From an uncultured Duganella sp. (GTDB lineage Bacteria; Pseudomonadota; Gammaproteobacteria; Burkholderiales; Burkholderiaceae): a stretch of DNA of 21,061 bases. The stretch's first letter is position 1, and each line of letters begins with the position of its first letter. The position numbers and the translations under genes were made by a program. This document shows, one piece after another, positions 7,555 through 18,039 of this stretch. The stretch is from the NCBI GenBank assembly GCA_946482635.1, contig CAMLSG010000081.1, positions 1 to 21,061 on the forward strand, written 5' to 3'. The notes below the pieces were generated by a model, which did not search any database, was not told the DNA's origin, and worked only from the letters and a program-made list of their open reading frames with translations.

Positions 7555-8760
7555 TTACTCGCTGGCGGGCGCGTCGGCCGCCGGCTTGCGGTTGAAGCCG
7601 GCCACCATGTCGAAGCGGAACAGGCGGCATTCCAGCGCGCCGTTGAAGAACGGCGTCTTGCGCGATTCTTTCAGGCGCAGCATCTTCGGCAGGCCCAGGT
7701 CGGCGGTGAACAGGTAGGCGGTCCAGCCGGAGAAGCGCTGCTTGAGGGTGGTGGAAAACGCGCTGTAGAAGCTTTTCGCCAGCTCGTCTTCTTCCAGGCT
7801 GGCGTCGCCGCGCACGCCGATCCGCTCGCCGTACGGCGGGTTGGTCAAGAGGATGCCGGGCTCCTTGGTCGGCGCCTGCACCTGCTGCGCTTCGATCTGC
7901 TTGAGCGGCACCTCGAACAGGATGCCGGCGCTCTTCAGGTTGTGGCGCGCCATCGCCACCATGTCGCCGGAAATGTCGGAGCCGAAAATGGTCGGTTCGG
8001 TCGGCAGCGGGTTGGGCTTGAAGTCGGTCTTCATCTTCTGCCACGGCTCGGGGTCGAAGTCGTGGAATTTCTCGAAGGCGAAGCGGCGGCGGGCACCGGG
8101 CGGGATGCCCTGCACCATCTGCGCCGCTTCGCACAGGATGGTGCCGGAGCCGCACATCGGGTCGAACAGCGGCACGCCCGGCTTCCAGCCGGAGACGCGC
8201 AGCAGGCCGGCGGCCAGGTTTTCGCGCAGCGGGGCGTCGCCCGTTTCGCTGCGCCAGCCGCGCTTGAACAGCGCTTCGCCCGAGGTGTCCAGATACACCA
8301 TGAACTGGCGCTGGTCGAGGAAGCCGAAGATGCGCATGTCCGGCTCGCGCGTGTTGACCGAGGGGCGCTTGCCGTACATGTCGCGGAAGCGGTCGCACAC
8401 GGCGTCCTTGATCTTCAGCGTGGTGAATTCCAGCGACTTCAGGGGCGACTTGATGGCGGTGACGTCGACCCGGATGGTGTGGTGGATGCCGAACCACTCT
8501 TCCCACGGCTGGCCCAGCACCAGGTCGTAGATGTCGTTTTCGTTCTGGTAGTGGCACACGCCCATGCGCATCAAGACGCGCGAGGCGATGCGCGAGTGCA
8601 GGTTGATGCGGTAGGCGTCGTACAGGTCGCCGGAGGCGTGCACGCCGCCGGGGACCTGGTTGTGGACCTTCATGGTCGGGCTCATGGCCGCGATTTCGGT
8701 CAGTTCTTCCGCCAGGGCGGCTTCCAGGCCGCGCGGGCATGGGCAGAAATAGGATGGCAT
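7555..8760 (-). CDS. THUMP-domain 23S rRNA (guanine-N2) methyltransferase, RlmL-like
   Basis: A 401-residue class I SAM-dependent RNA methyltransferase. The N-terminus MPSYFCPCPRGLE leads into an RNA-binding THUMP region (about 45-150). The catalytic domain contains the SAM-binding motif FDPMCGSGTILCEAA and the base-flipping motif LTNPPYGERIG, both typical of N2-guanine methyltransferases. It matches the RlmL half of E. coli RlmKL (m2G2445 of 23S rRNA) in length and layout, and the RlmK half is absent, as is common outside gammaproteobacteria. The start at 8760 is preferred because AAAGGG lies upstream and homologues begin at this point. A GTG at 8802 would extend the frame toward the palindrome at 8805-8833. 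The exact target base is inferred from the family. Confidence 0.9.
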   Translation of the reverse strand: MPSYFCPCPRGLEAALAEELTEIAAMSPTMKVHNQVPGGVHASGDLYDAYRINLHSRIASRVLMRMGVCHYQNENDIYDLVLGQPWEEWFGIHHTIRVDVTAIKSPLKSLEFTTLKIKDAVCDRFRDMYGKRPSVNTREPDMRIFGFLDQRQFMVYLDTSGEALFKRGWRSETGDAPLRENLAAGLLRVSGWKPGVPLFDPMCGSGTILCEAAQMVQGIPPGARRRFAFEKFHDFDPEPWQKMKTDFKPNPLPTEPTIFGSDISGDMVAMARHNLKSAGILFEVPLKQIEAQQVQAPTKEPGILLTNPPYGERIGVRGDASLEEDELAKSFYSAFSTTLKQRFSGWTAYLFTADLGLPKMLRLKESRKTPFFNGALECRLFRFDMVAGFNRKPAADAPASE

Positions 8761-8804
8761 TTTGGGGGACCCTTTATCCGTTGTAAAAATCAAAACCGGC
8801 ACTT

Positions 8805-8833
8805 CGGTGTCTGACCCTGCGGGTCAGACACCG
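8805..8833. repeat. 13-bp-arm palindrome with CTGACCC core, copy 1; probable terminator of the leuS-hemJ operon
   Basis: CGGTGTCTGACCC (8805-8817) and GGGTCAGACACCG (8821-8833) are perfect complements around a 3-base loop. The element sits 11 bp beyond the hemJ stop. On the minus strand it is followed by CCGGTTTTGATTTTT, so it can act as a rho-independent terminator between hemJ and the methyltransferase gene. The same core recurs at 17670-17692, which suggests a dispersed repeat family. Confidence 0.75.
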
Positions 8834-8843
8834 GTTTACCGGT

Positions 8844-9260
8844 TTAGAAAGGCTTGACGACCACCAGGATGACGATCGCCAGCAACATCAAGACCGGCAC
8901 TTCATTGAACCACCGGTAAAACACATGGCCGCGCGCATTGGCGCCGCGTTCAAATTTCTTCAGCAGCGAGCCGCAGGCGTGGTGGTAGCCCAGCAGCAGG
9001 AACACGAAGAACAGCTTGGCGTGCAGCCAGCCCGGCATCTTCGCGCCGTATTGCAGCACCACCAGCCAGATGCCGAACACCACCGCCGGCAGCGCCAGCA
9101 TGGTGGTGAAGCGGTACAGCTTGCGCGCCATCGTCAGCAGCCGTTCGGTCGTCGGGCCCGGCGTTTCCATCGCCAGGTTGACGAAAATGCGCGGCAGGTA
9201 GAACAGCCCGGACATCCAGGACACGATGAAGACGATATGCAGCGCTTTGATCCAGAGCAT
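8844..9260 (-). CDS. hemJ: HemJ-type protoporphyrinogen IX oxidase (membrane protein)
   Basis: A 138-residue membrane protein with about four hydrophobic helices. It has the family hallmarks: LWIKALHIVFIVSWMSGLFYLPR near the N-terminus carries conserved H8 and R24, and the C-terminus ends FNEVP...VILVVVKPF. HemJ oxidises protoporphyrinogen IX to protoporphyrin IX, the penultimate step of haem synthesis, in proteobacteria without HemG or HemY. The start at 9260 is 2 bp after the proA stop, and the length fits the family (about 140). A much longer in-frame extension upstream runs inside proA in another frame and is not coding. It is the last gene of the leuS operon, with a palindromic terminator candidate after it. 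Confidence 0.92.
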   Translation of the reverse strand: MLWIKALHIVFIVSWMSGLFYLPRIFVNLAMETPGPTTERLLTMARKLYRFTTMLALPAVVFGIWLVVLQYGAKMPGWLHAKLFFVFLLLGYHHACGSLLKKFERGANARGHVFYRWFNEVPVLMLLAIVILVVVKPF

Positions 9261-9262
9261 GT

Positions 9263-10543
9263 TTATTTTCTTGTTTCGCCGTGGCCGAACACCACGTATT
9301 TGAGGGAAGTCAGGCCTTCCAGGCCGACCGGGCCGCGCGCGTGCAGCTTGTCGTTGGAAATGCCGATCTCGGCGCCCAGGCCGTATTCGAAGCCGTCGGC
9401 AAAGCGCGTCGAGGCGTTGATCATCACCGACGAGGAATCGACTTCGCGCAGGAAGCGCATCGCGGCCGAGTAATCCTCGGTGACGATGGCCTCGGTGTGC
9501 TTGGAGGACCAGGTGTTGCAGTGCTCGATGGCGGCGTCCAGCCCGTCCACCACGCGCACCGCCAGGATCGGCGCCAGGTATTCGGTGGCCCAGTCTTCTT
9601 CGCTGGCGTGCGCCAGGTGCGGGTAGCCGGCAGCGGCCAGGATGGCGTAGCTTTCCGCGTCGGCGCGCAGCTCGACTTTCTCGGTGGCGTAGCGCTGCGC
9701 CAGCTGCGGCAGCACGTCGGCGGCGATGGCGCGCGCCACCAGCAGCGTTTCCATGGTGTTGCAGGTGCCGTAGCGGTGGCATTTGGCGTTGAAGCCGATG
9801 TCGAGCGCCTTGGCCATATCGGCCTTGGCGTCGATGTAGACGTGGCAGATGCCGTCCAGGTGCTTGATCATCGGCACCGTGGCTTCTTCCATCAGGCGCG
9901 CGATCAGGCCCTTGCCGCCGCGCGGCACGATGACGTCGACGTACTGCGGCATGGTGATGAGAAAGCCGACGGCGGCGCGGTCGGTGGTGTCGACCACCTG
10001 CACGCCGTCAGCCGGCAGGCCGGCGCCTTGCAGGCCTTCGGCGACCAGCTTGGCCAGGGCGCGGTTGCAGTGGATCGCTTCCGAGCCGCCGCGCAGGATG
10101 GTGGCGTTGCCGCTCTTGATGCACAGGCCGGCCGCGTCCACCGTCACGTTGGGGCGCGCTTCGTAGATGATGCCGATCACGCCCAGCGGCACGCGCATCT
10201 GGCCCACCTGGATGCCGGACGGGCGGATCTTCACGTTCGAGATTTCGCCCACCGGGTCCGGCAGCGAGACGATCTGGCGCAGGCCTTCCACCATGGTGGC
10301 AATGGCCTTGTCGGTCAGCGCCAGGCGGTCCAGCATGGCCGGCGCCAGGCCGGCGGCGCGCGCGGCGGCCAGGTCCTGCTCGTTGGCGGCGCGCAGGGCC
10401 GGCGCCTCGCGCTCGATGGCGGCGGCGATCAGTTCCAGCGCCTTGTTGCGGGTGGCGCTGTCGGCGCGCGCCATGCCGCGCGAGGCGGCGCGGGCGCGTT
10501 GGCCGATGTCTTGCATGTACTGCTTGATGTCCATCGCATTCAT
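9263..10543 (-). CDS. proA: Gamma-glutamyl phosphate reductase (glutamate-5-semialdehyde dehydrogenase)
   Basis: A 426-residue cytoplasmic enzyme of the aldehyde dehydrogenase superfamily. It reduces gamma-glutamyl phosphate with NADPH to glutamate-5-semialdehyde, the second step of proline synthesis. Recognisable blocks are [31 protein letters not shown], the glycine-rich [10 protein letters not shown], the catalytic cysteine in [11 protein letters not shown] (C261), and the C-terminal [27 protein letters not shown] region. The length is typical (about 420). Two starts are possible: ATG at 10543, used here, or ATG at 10534 (MDIKQYM), which has AGGA 8 bp upstream and may be the better one. 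The partner proB is not in the window. The gene lies 9 bp after holA and 2 bp before hemJ. Confidence 0.96.
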   Translation of the reverse strand: MNAMDIKQYMQDIGQRARAASRGMARADSATRNKALELIAAAIEREAPALRAANEQDLAAARAAGLAPAMLDRLALTDKAIATMVEGLRQIVSLPDPVGEISNVKIRPSGIQVGQMRVPLGVIGIIYEARPNVTVDAAGLCIKSGNATILRGGSEAIHCNRALAKLVAEGLQGAGLPADGVQVVDTTDRAAVGFLITMPQYVDVIVPRGGKGLIARLMEEATVPMIKHLDGICHVYIDAKADMAKALDIGFNAKCHRYGTCNTMETLLVARAIAADVLPQLAQRYATEKVELRADAESYAILAAAGYPHLAHASEEDWATEYLAPILAVRVVDGLDAAIEHCNTWSSKHTEAIVTEDYSAAMRFLREVDSSSVMINASTRFADGFEYGLGAEIGISNDKLHARGPVGLEGLTSLKYVVFGHGETRK

Positions 10544-10552
10544 CCTAATTCG

Positions 10553-11569
10553 TTATCCTCTTGCGACGCGCAAAGCCAATTGCAGCATGGCGTCCCACTG
10601 GTCGCCGGCGAACGCCTTGGCGCGCAGGCCCTTGACCATGCGGTCGACCTGGGCGGCCTGCTGCATCGCCGCTTCCAGCGTGGGCAGCGAGATGCGGCGC
10701 AGCGCCGGCTCCATCAGCCGTTCGCGCGGGCCCCAGATGCGGTATTCCTTCAGGAGCGCCGGCAGCGGACGGCCCTGGGCCATGCCTGCCTTTAATTTTA
10801 GCAGCGTGCGGATTTCTTCGGAGACGGCCCACAAAACCAGCGGCAGCGCTTCGCCTTCGCCTTTCAAGCCTTCCAGCATGCGGATCAGGCGCGCGGTGTC
10901 GCCGGAGAGCATGGCTTCGGACAGCTTGAACACGTCGTAGCGCGCCACGTTGAGCACGGCATCCTGCACCTGCTCGTGGGCCAGCTTGCCCGGCTCGTGC
11001 AGCAAGCCGAGTTTCTGGATTTCCTGGTGTGCCGCCAGCAGGTTGCCTTCGACGCGGTCGGCGATGAAGTCCAGGCTGGCGCGCTCCGCGCTTTGCCCTT
11101 GTGCGGCAAGGCGGTTCGCAATCCATCCCGGCAGCGCATTGCGCTCGATGTTCGGGATGTCGATGTACACGGCGGCCTGCTGCAAGGCCGCCACCCACGC
11201 CGCCTTCTGCGTCTGCCAGTCCAGCTTGGGCAGGGTGATCAGCGTCAGGTTGTCGGGGGATAGATCCTTGGCGTAAGCCTGCAGGGCGGCGCCGCCATCC
11301 TTGCCCGGCTTGCCGGACGGGATGCGCAGCTCGATCAGCTTCTTGTCGCCGAACAGGCTCATGGCCTGGTTGGCGGCCAGCAGCTCGCCCCACTTGAAGT
11401 TGCGCTCGACGGTCAGCACGTCGCGCTCGGAATAGCCTTGCGCGCGGGCGGCGCGGCGGATCTTGTCGGCCGCTTCCAGCGCCAGCAAGTGCTCGTCGCT
11501 GGTGATCACGTACAGCGGGGCCAGCGTCCTGGCGACGTGCTGGTCGAGGGCGTCGGCGCGCAACTGCAT
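10553..11569 (-). CDS. holA: DNA polymerase III delta subunit
   Basis: A 338-residue protein matching HolA, the delta wrench of the clamp loader that opens the beta sliding clamp. Recognisable stretches are the N-terminal PLYVITSDEHLLALEAADKIR, RNFKWGELL...SLFGDKKLIELR, the mid-domain TLITLPKLDW, and the C-terminal RISLPTLEAAMQQAAQVDRMVKGL. The Walker A motif is absent, as expected for delta. The length agrees with E. coli HolA (343). It sits 9 bp after lptE and 9 bp before proA. The lptE-holA pairing is widespread in proteobacteria and supports both calls. Confidence 0.95.
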   Translation of the reverse strand: MQLRADALDQHVARTLAPLYVITSDEHLLALEAADKIRRAARAQGYSERDVLTVERNFKWGELLAANQAMSLFGDKKLIELRIPSGKPGKDGGAALQAYAKDLSPDNLTLITLPKLDWQTQKAAWVAALQQAAVYIDIPNIERNALPGWIANRLAAQGQSAERASLDFIADRVEGNLLAAHQEIQKLGLLHEPGKLAHEQVQDAVLNVARYDVFKLSEAMLSGDTARLIRMLEGLKGEGEALPLVLWAVSEEIRTLLKLKAGMAQGRPLPALLKEYRIWGPRERLMEPALRRISLPTLEAAMQQAAQVDRMVKGLRAKAFAGDQWDAMLQLALRVARG

Positions 11570-11578
11570 GGCGCGCCT

Positions 11579-12220
11579 TTAGCGGACCGGCGGCGCGGAC
11601 GGCGCGGTAGGGGCGGTCACGTCGGGCGCCGACAGCACGCCCGGCAGCACGCCGGACGGGGTCGGCGCCGGCGCCGGGCTGCCCAGCTTGATGGCAGCCA
11701 TGCGGCGCATCATCTGCTGCACCAGGTCGGCCTGCATGTCCTTGTACAGCAAGGCTTCTTCCTGCTCCTTGGCCAGGAGCTGGGTTTCGCTGAAGGTGAT
11801 CGGGCGGCCCAGCGTGATCTGGGTCGGCGCCAGCAGTTCGGTGCCGGCCTTGTCGGTCACGCGGAATACGATGTTGTAGCTGAGCAGGTATTCGCGCACG
11901 CGGCCATTGCTGTTCAGGGACAGGATCGACTTGGTGCGGGTCTTTTCCGGGTTGGTCAGCACTTCGATCACGCCATCGGCCTCGGTCTTGCTGGCCACCA
12001 CGCTGGTGTGGCCGTTGACGCGGATATTGCGCTTCAGTTCAATCGCCAGCGGCGACGACTCCGGCAAGCCCACATACATGGCGTTGAACGGCAGCGTGTA
12101 GGTACCGCCGGAGCCGCGCAGGTGGAAGCCGCAGCCGGTGGCCACGGCCGCTACGCCCAGCGCGGCCAGCGCCAGCAGGGAGCGGCGCAGCGCGCCGCGG
12201 GAGTTCAGAGTCGTCGTCAT
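11579..12220 (-). CDS. lptE: LPS-assembly lipoprotein LptE
   Basis: A 213-residue outer-membrane lipoprotein. The N-terminus has basic residues, a hydrophobic stretch and a lipobox ending at C30, immediately followed by GFHLRG, the LptE signature. LptE plugs the LptD barrel and helps place lipopolysaccharide in the outer leaflet. The middle (LPFNAMYVGLPESSPLAIELKR, and SYNIVFRVTD) fits the family fold. The C-terminus has an unusual tail of about 35 residues rich in Pro, Ala and Thr, probably disordered. It starts 7 bp after the leuS stop and precedes holA by 9 bp. LptD is not in the window. Confidence 0.95.
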   Translation of the reverse strand: MTTTLNSRGALRRSLLALAALGVAAVATGCGFHLRGSGGTYTLPFNAMYVGLPESSPLAIELKRNIRVNGHTSVVASKTEADGVIEVLTNPEKTRTKSILSLNSNGRVREYLLSYNIVFRVTDKAGTELLAPTQITLGRPITFSETQLLAKEQEEALLYKDMQADLVQQMMRRMAAIKLGSPAPAPTPSGVLPGVLSAPDVTAPTAPSAPPVR

Positions 12221-12227
12221 CTTTGCC

Positions 12228-15746
<3,519 letters not shown>

Positions 15747-15760
15747 GCCTTCGCGCTCTG

Positions 15761-15931
15761 TCGCGAGAACCTTAGATTTTCGGGCCAAATTGGTCTGACC
15801 AAAGTGAGATTTCGGTAGATTTTCCCGGAACTTCCGACGTTTCGCTTGTCTAAAGTTTCGCGCTCTCAAAAATCTACCAAAATCTAACTTTGGTCAGGCC
15901 AATTGAGGGCAAAAATCTAAGGTTCTCGCGA
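15761..15931. repeat. 171-bp imperfect inverted repeat (63-bp arms, about 45-bp centre)
   Basis: The left arm (15761-15823) matches the reverse complement of the right arm (15869-15931) at 55 of 63 positions by eye. The outer 20 bases are identical, beginning TCGCGAGAACC. Five of the eight mismatches fall in one short block (15781-15787). Each arm repeats the word AGATTT. Each arm also carries GGTCTGACC or GGCCTGACC. The element has no open frame, so it looks like a transposase-less mobile element (MITE-like) or a large structured intergenic repeat. It is more AT-rich than its surroundings. Its right end abuts the AAGGAG ribosome site of the next gene. Confidence 0.85.
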
Positions 15932-15936
15932 AGGAG
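15931..15936 (+). promoter_or_regulatory. Strong ribosome binding site fixing a GTG start
   Basis: AAGGAG lies 6 bp before the GTG at 15943. Its first base is the last base of the large inverted repeat, so folding of that repeat could affect access to the site. Confidence 0.75.
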
Positions 15937-15942
15937 ACGAAC

Positions 15943-16416
15943 GTGTTACCGACTCTCTGCATAGCGCTTTCCGCGCCCACGCTGCGCGCCTTCCTGGAAT
16001 ACCAGGGCGAACACAGCGAAGTTGACCCCGCCATCGTCGCCGATCTCGCCATTCGGGACTGGCTCGAACGCCAGCGCGAGTTGGCCAAGCCGGCCTCACA
16101 GCGAGGCTATCGCTGGAAATCACTGTTCCTGCCAGAAGGCACTCGGCTAAGGACCTCCAATTACGCTGTGACCCGCTATGCCGACATCGTCGGTGACGAC
16201 CTGGTCCACCAAGGCAGGGCCATGTCACCCAACCAGTTCGTACAAGTGTCGCTGGGCTCAACGCGCAGCGCATGGGATGCCGTTTATATCCAGATGCCCG
16301 GCTCACGCGAGTGGACGCTGGCCCTGCGCCTGCGCTACGCGCAAGAAGCCGAAGCGCGCCGGGCTGCCTATCGTGCGGCAAATGCGCAGAAAGAACAGGC
16401 CAACAAGCTCGACTAG
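15943..16416 (+). CDS. Small hypothetical protein with a possible ribbon-helix-helix-like N-terminus
   Basis: A 157-residue soluble protein that I do not recognise as a named family. The GTG start is supported by AAGGAG 6 bp upstream. Residues about 4-45 (LCIALSAPTLRAFLEYQG then DPAIVADLAIRDWLERQ) read as a strand, a helix, a turn and a second helix, similar to CopG/Arc DNA-binding proteins. This is a weak structural inference. Residues 55-130 (RGYRWKSLFLPEGTRLRT, NYAVTRYADIVGD, SPNQFVQVSLGSTRSAWDAVYIQ) look like a compact beta-rich domain, followed by a charged Ala/Arg/Glu-rich helix to the end. No signal peptide or membrane segment is seen. It is flanked by the 171-bp inverted repeat upstream and a VOC-fold gene 75 bp downstream. 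Confidence 0.75.
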   Translation: MLPTLCIALSAPTLRAFLEYQGEHSEVDPAIVADLAIRDWLERQRELAKPASQRGYRWKSLFLPEGTRLRTSNYAVTRYADIVGDDLVHQGRAMSPNQFVQVSLGSTRSAWDAVYIQMPGSREWTLALRLRYAQEAEARRAAYRAANAQKEQANKLD

Positions 16417-16491
16417 TTTCCATTTTTCCAATCGCGGCGGCGACCGGCATGGCAAGATGCGGCCATCAACCACCCACTAGAGGAGAACACC

Positions 16492-16857
16492 ATGATCAAA
16501 GGCCTGCGCACCGCGATTTACCCCACCCCCGACCTGGCAGCCGGCAAAGCCTGGTACAGCAAGGTATTCCAGAAGGAGCCTTACTTCGACCAGCCCTTCT
16601 ACGTCGGCTTTGAAATTGGCGGCTTCGAGCTGGGCCTGCTGCCGGACGGCGAACCCGGCAAGGCCGGCAGCCAGGTTTACTGGGGCGTGGAAGACATTGC
16701 CAAAGAAGTCCAGCGCATCCTCGCACTCGGAGCAAGCACTCACTCTGAAATCCAGGAAGTGGGCGAAGGCATCAAGGTCGCCGAGCTGGCCGACCCGTTC
16801 GGCAACGTCCTCGGCCTGATTGAAAACTCGCATTTCGACAGGGCCAAGGTCGCGTGA
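16492..16857 (+). CDS. VOC-family (glyoxalase/bleomycin-resistance fold) protein
   Basis: A 121-residue single-domain protein with the vicinal-oxygen-chelate fold. It has an N-terminal strand and helix (RTAIYPTPDLAAGKAWYSKVF), the central FEIGGFELGLLPDG strand, the YWGVEDIAKEVQRILALGA helix, and the C-terminal ELADPFGNVLGLIEN. Such proteins are dimers; some are metal enzymes (glyoxalase, dioxygenase) and others bind drugs. E/D residues in ELADPFGN and ENSH could be metal ligands, but the reaction cannot be assigned. A good ribosome site (GAGGAG, 16480-16485) lies 6 bp before the ATG. The map gene starts 15 bp downstream, so the two may be cotranscribed. Confidence 0.85.
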   Translation: MIKGLRTAIYPTPDLAAGKAWYSKVFQKEPYFDQPFYVGFEIGGFELGLLPDGEPGKAGSQVYWGVEDIAKEVQRILALGASTHSEIQEVGEGIKVAELADPFGNVLGLIENSHFDRAKVA

Positions 16858-16872
16858 TACCATGCACCCCCT

Positions 16873-17664
16873 ATGCGCAAACGCAATAACAAATCCATCC
16901 TGATCAAGACCCCCGACCAGGTCGAGCTGGCCCGCGTGGCCGGCCAGCTGGCGGCCGACGTGCTGACCTTCATCGCCCCGCACGTCAAGCCGGGCGTCTC
17001 GACCGCCCAGCTGGACCAGCTGTGCAACGACTACATCGTCAACACCCAGAAAGTCATCCCGGCCAACGTCGGCTATGGCGGCTTCACCGGCACCGTCTGC
17101 ACCTCGGTCAACGAGGTGGTATGCCACGGCATCCCGACCCCGAAGAAGGTGCTGAAGGACGGCGACATCATCAACATCGACGTCGCCGTCATCAAGGACG
17201 AATGGTTCGGCGACACCAGCCGCATGTACTACGTCGGCACCCCATCGAAAGCGGCGCAGAAGCTGTGCGAAGTGACGTATGACGCGATGTGGGCCGGCAT
17301 CCGCGCGGTCAAGCCGGGCAACCGCCTGGGCGACGTCGGCCACGCGATCCAGAAGCTGGCCGAAGCGGCCGGCTACAGCGTGGTGCGCGATTATTGCGGG
17401 CACGGCATCGGCATGGTGTACCACGAAGACCCGCAGGTGCTGCATTACGGCCGCCCGGGCACCGGCCTGCTGCTGGAGCCGGGCATGGTGTTTACCATCG
17501 AGCCGATGATCAACGCCGGCAAGCACGCCACGCGCGCGCTGCCGGACGGCTGGACGGTTGTCACGGCCGACCGGTCGCTGTCGGCGCAGTGGGAGCATAT
17601 GGTGGCGGTGACCGAGACCGGCTTCGACGTGTTGACGCTGGCGCCGGGCGAGCAAAACCGCTAA
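16873..17664 (+). CDS. map: Type I methionine aminopeptidase
   Basis: A 263-residue cytosolic metalloprotease that removes the initiator methionine from nascent proteins. The five metal ligands appear in order: D in NIDVAVIKD, D in FGDTSRM, H in CGHGIGMVYHEDP, E in TIEPMINAG and E in QWEHMVAV. The length equals the E. coli enzyme (264), and no N-terminal zinc-finger extension is present. The ATG at 16873 lacks a clear Shine-Dalgarno and lies 15 bp after the VOC gene, so coupling is possible. In many proteobacteria map sits beside rpsB; here it does not, so this may be a second copy. A palindrome follows 6 bp after the stop. Confidence 0.95.
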   Translation: MRKRNNKSILIKTPDQVELARVAGQLAADVLTFIAPHVKPGVSTAQLDQLCNDYIVNTQKVIPANVGYGGFTGTVCTSVNEVVCHGIPTPKKVLKDGDIINIDVAVIKDEWFGDTSRMYYVGTPSKAAQKLCEVTYDAMWAGIRAVKPGNRLGDVGHAIQKLAEAAGYSVVRDYCGHGIGMVYHEDPQVLHYGRPGTGLLLEPGMVFTIEPMINAGKHATRALPDGWTVVTADRSLSAQWEHMVAVTETGFDVLTLAPGEQNR

Positions 17665-17669
17665 TTCGA

Positions 17670-17692
17670 TGTCTGACCCGCAGGGTCAGGCA
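17670..17692. repeat. CTGACCC palindrome, copy 2; probable bidirectional terminator
   Basis: TGTCTGACCC and GGGTCAGGCA pair at 9 of 10 positions around a GCA loop. It lies between the convergent ends of map and the barstar-like gene. Read on the minus strand, the palindrome at 8805-8833 contains the same 20 bases TGTCTGACCCGCAGGGTCAG. No long T-tract follows in either direction, so termination would be weak unless rho helps. Confidence 0.65.
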
Positions 17693-17721
17693 CCTGGCCT
17701 GCGGCGGCCGCGTACCAGTGT

Positions 17722-18039
17722 CTAGCGCAAAGTCAGCTTCAACGCCGGCTTCTCGCCATAATCCTCATAGCGCTCATTGATCCCGCCGACGCAATAGCTG
17801 ATCTCTTCCAGCAAATCCGCCGGCACCTTCTTCGCATCGGTAATGACGATCTCCAGCACCTCATTGGGCTTGAGCCGGAACTTCGTCATATTGTCCTCAT
17901 CGCGCAGATAGGACAGGCAATCGACCCAGGCATCGATCGTCGCGCTATACCCCGACGGGAACCCGAGTTCCGCCTGGCAGGCAGCGTGGAAAGCCGCTTC
18001 ATCGCCGATCGCGGCGCCGTTTAATGTGGCAATAGCCAT
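17722..18039 (-). CDS. Barstar-family (ribonuclease inhibitor-like) protein
   Basis: A 105-residue acidic soluble protein. The N-terminal half (TLNGAAIGDEAAFHAACQAELGFP then YSATIDAWVDCLSYL) follows the barstar pattern: a helix, a pro-tyr loop, and the DAxxDCL helix that in barstar blocks the barnase active site. The rest (EVLEIVITDAKKVPADLLEEI) fits the remaining strands and helix. Barstars neutralise barnase-type RNases, often as part of toxin systems. No barnase-like gene is present in the window. The ATG overlaps the exbD stop by one base (TAATG), so translation is coupled to exbD. It may have been adopted for another task. The family call is fairly sure; the role is unknown. Confidence 0.8.
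   Translation of the reverse strand: MAIATLNGAAIGDEAAFHAACQAELGFPSGYSATIDAWVDCLSYLRDEDNMTKFRLKPNEVLEIVITDAKKVPADLLEEISYCVGGINERYEDYGEKPALKLTLR

Noticed and set aside
9261..9782. N-terminal extension of hemJ
   Set aside because: It lies inside proA in a different frame and has an Arg/Gly/Ala-rich shadow composition. The 138-residue protein already has the full family length.
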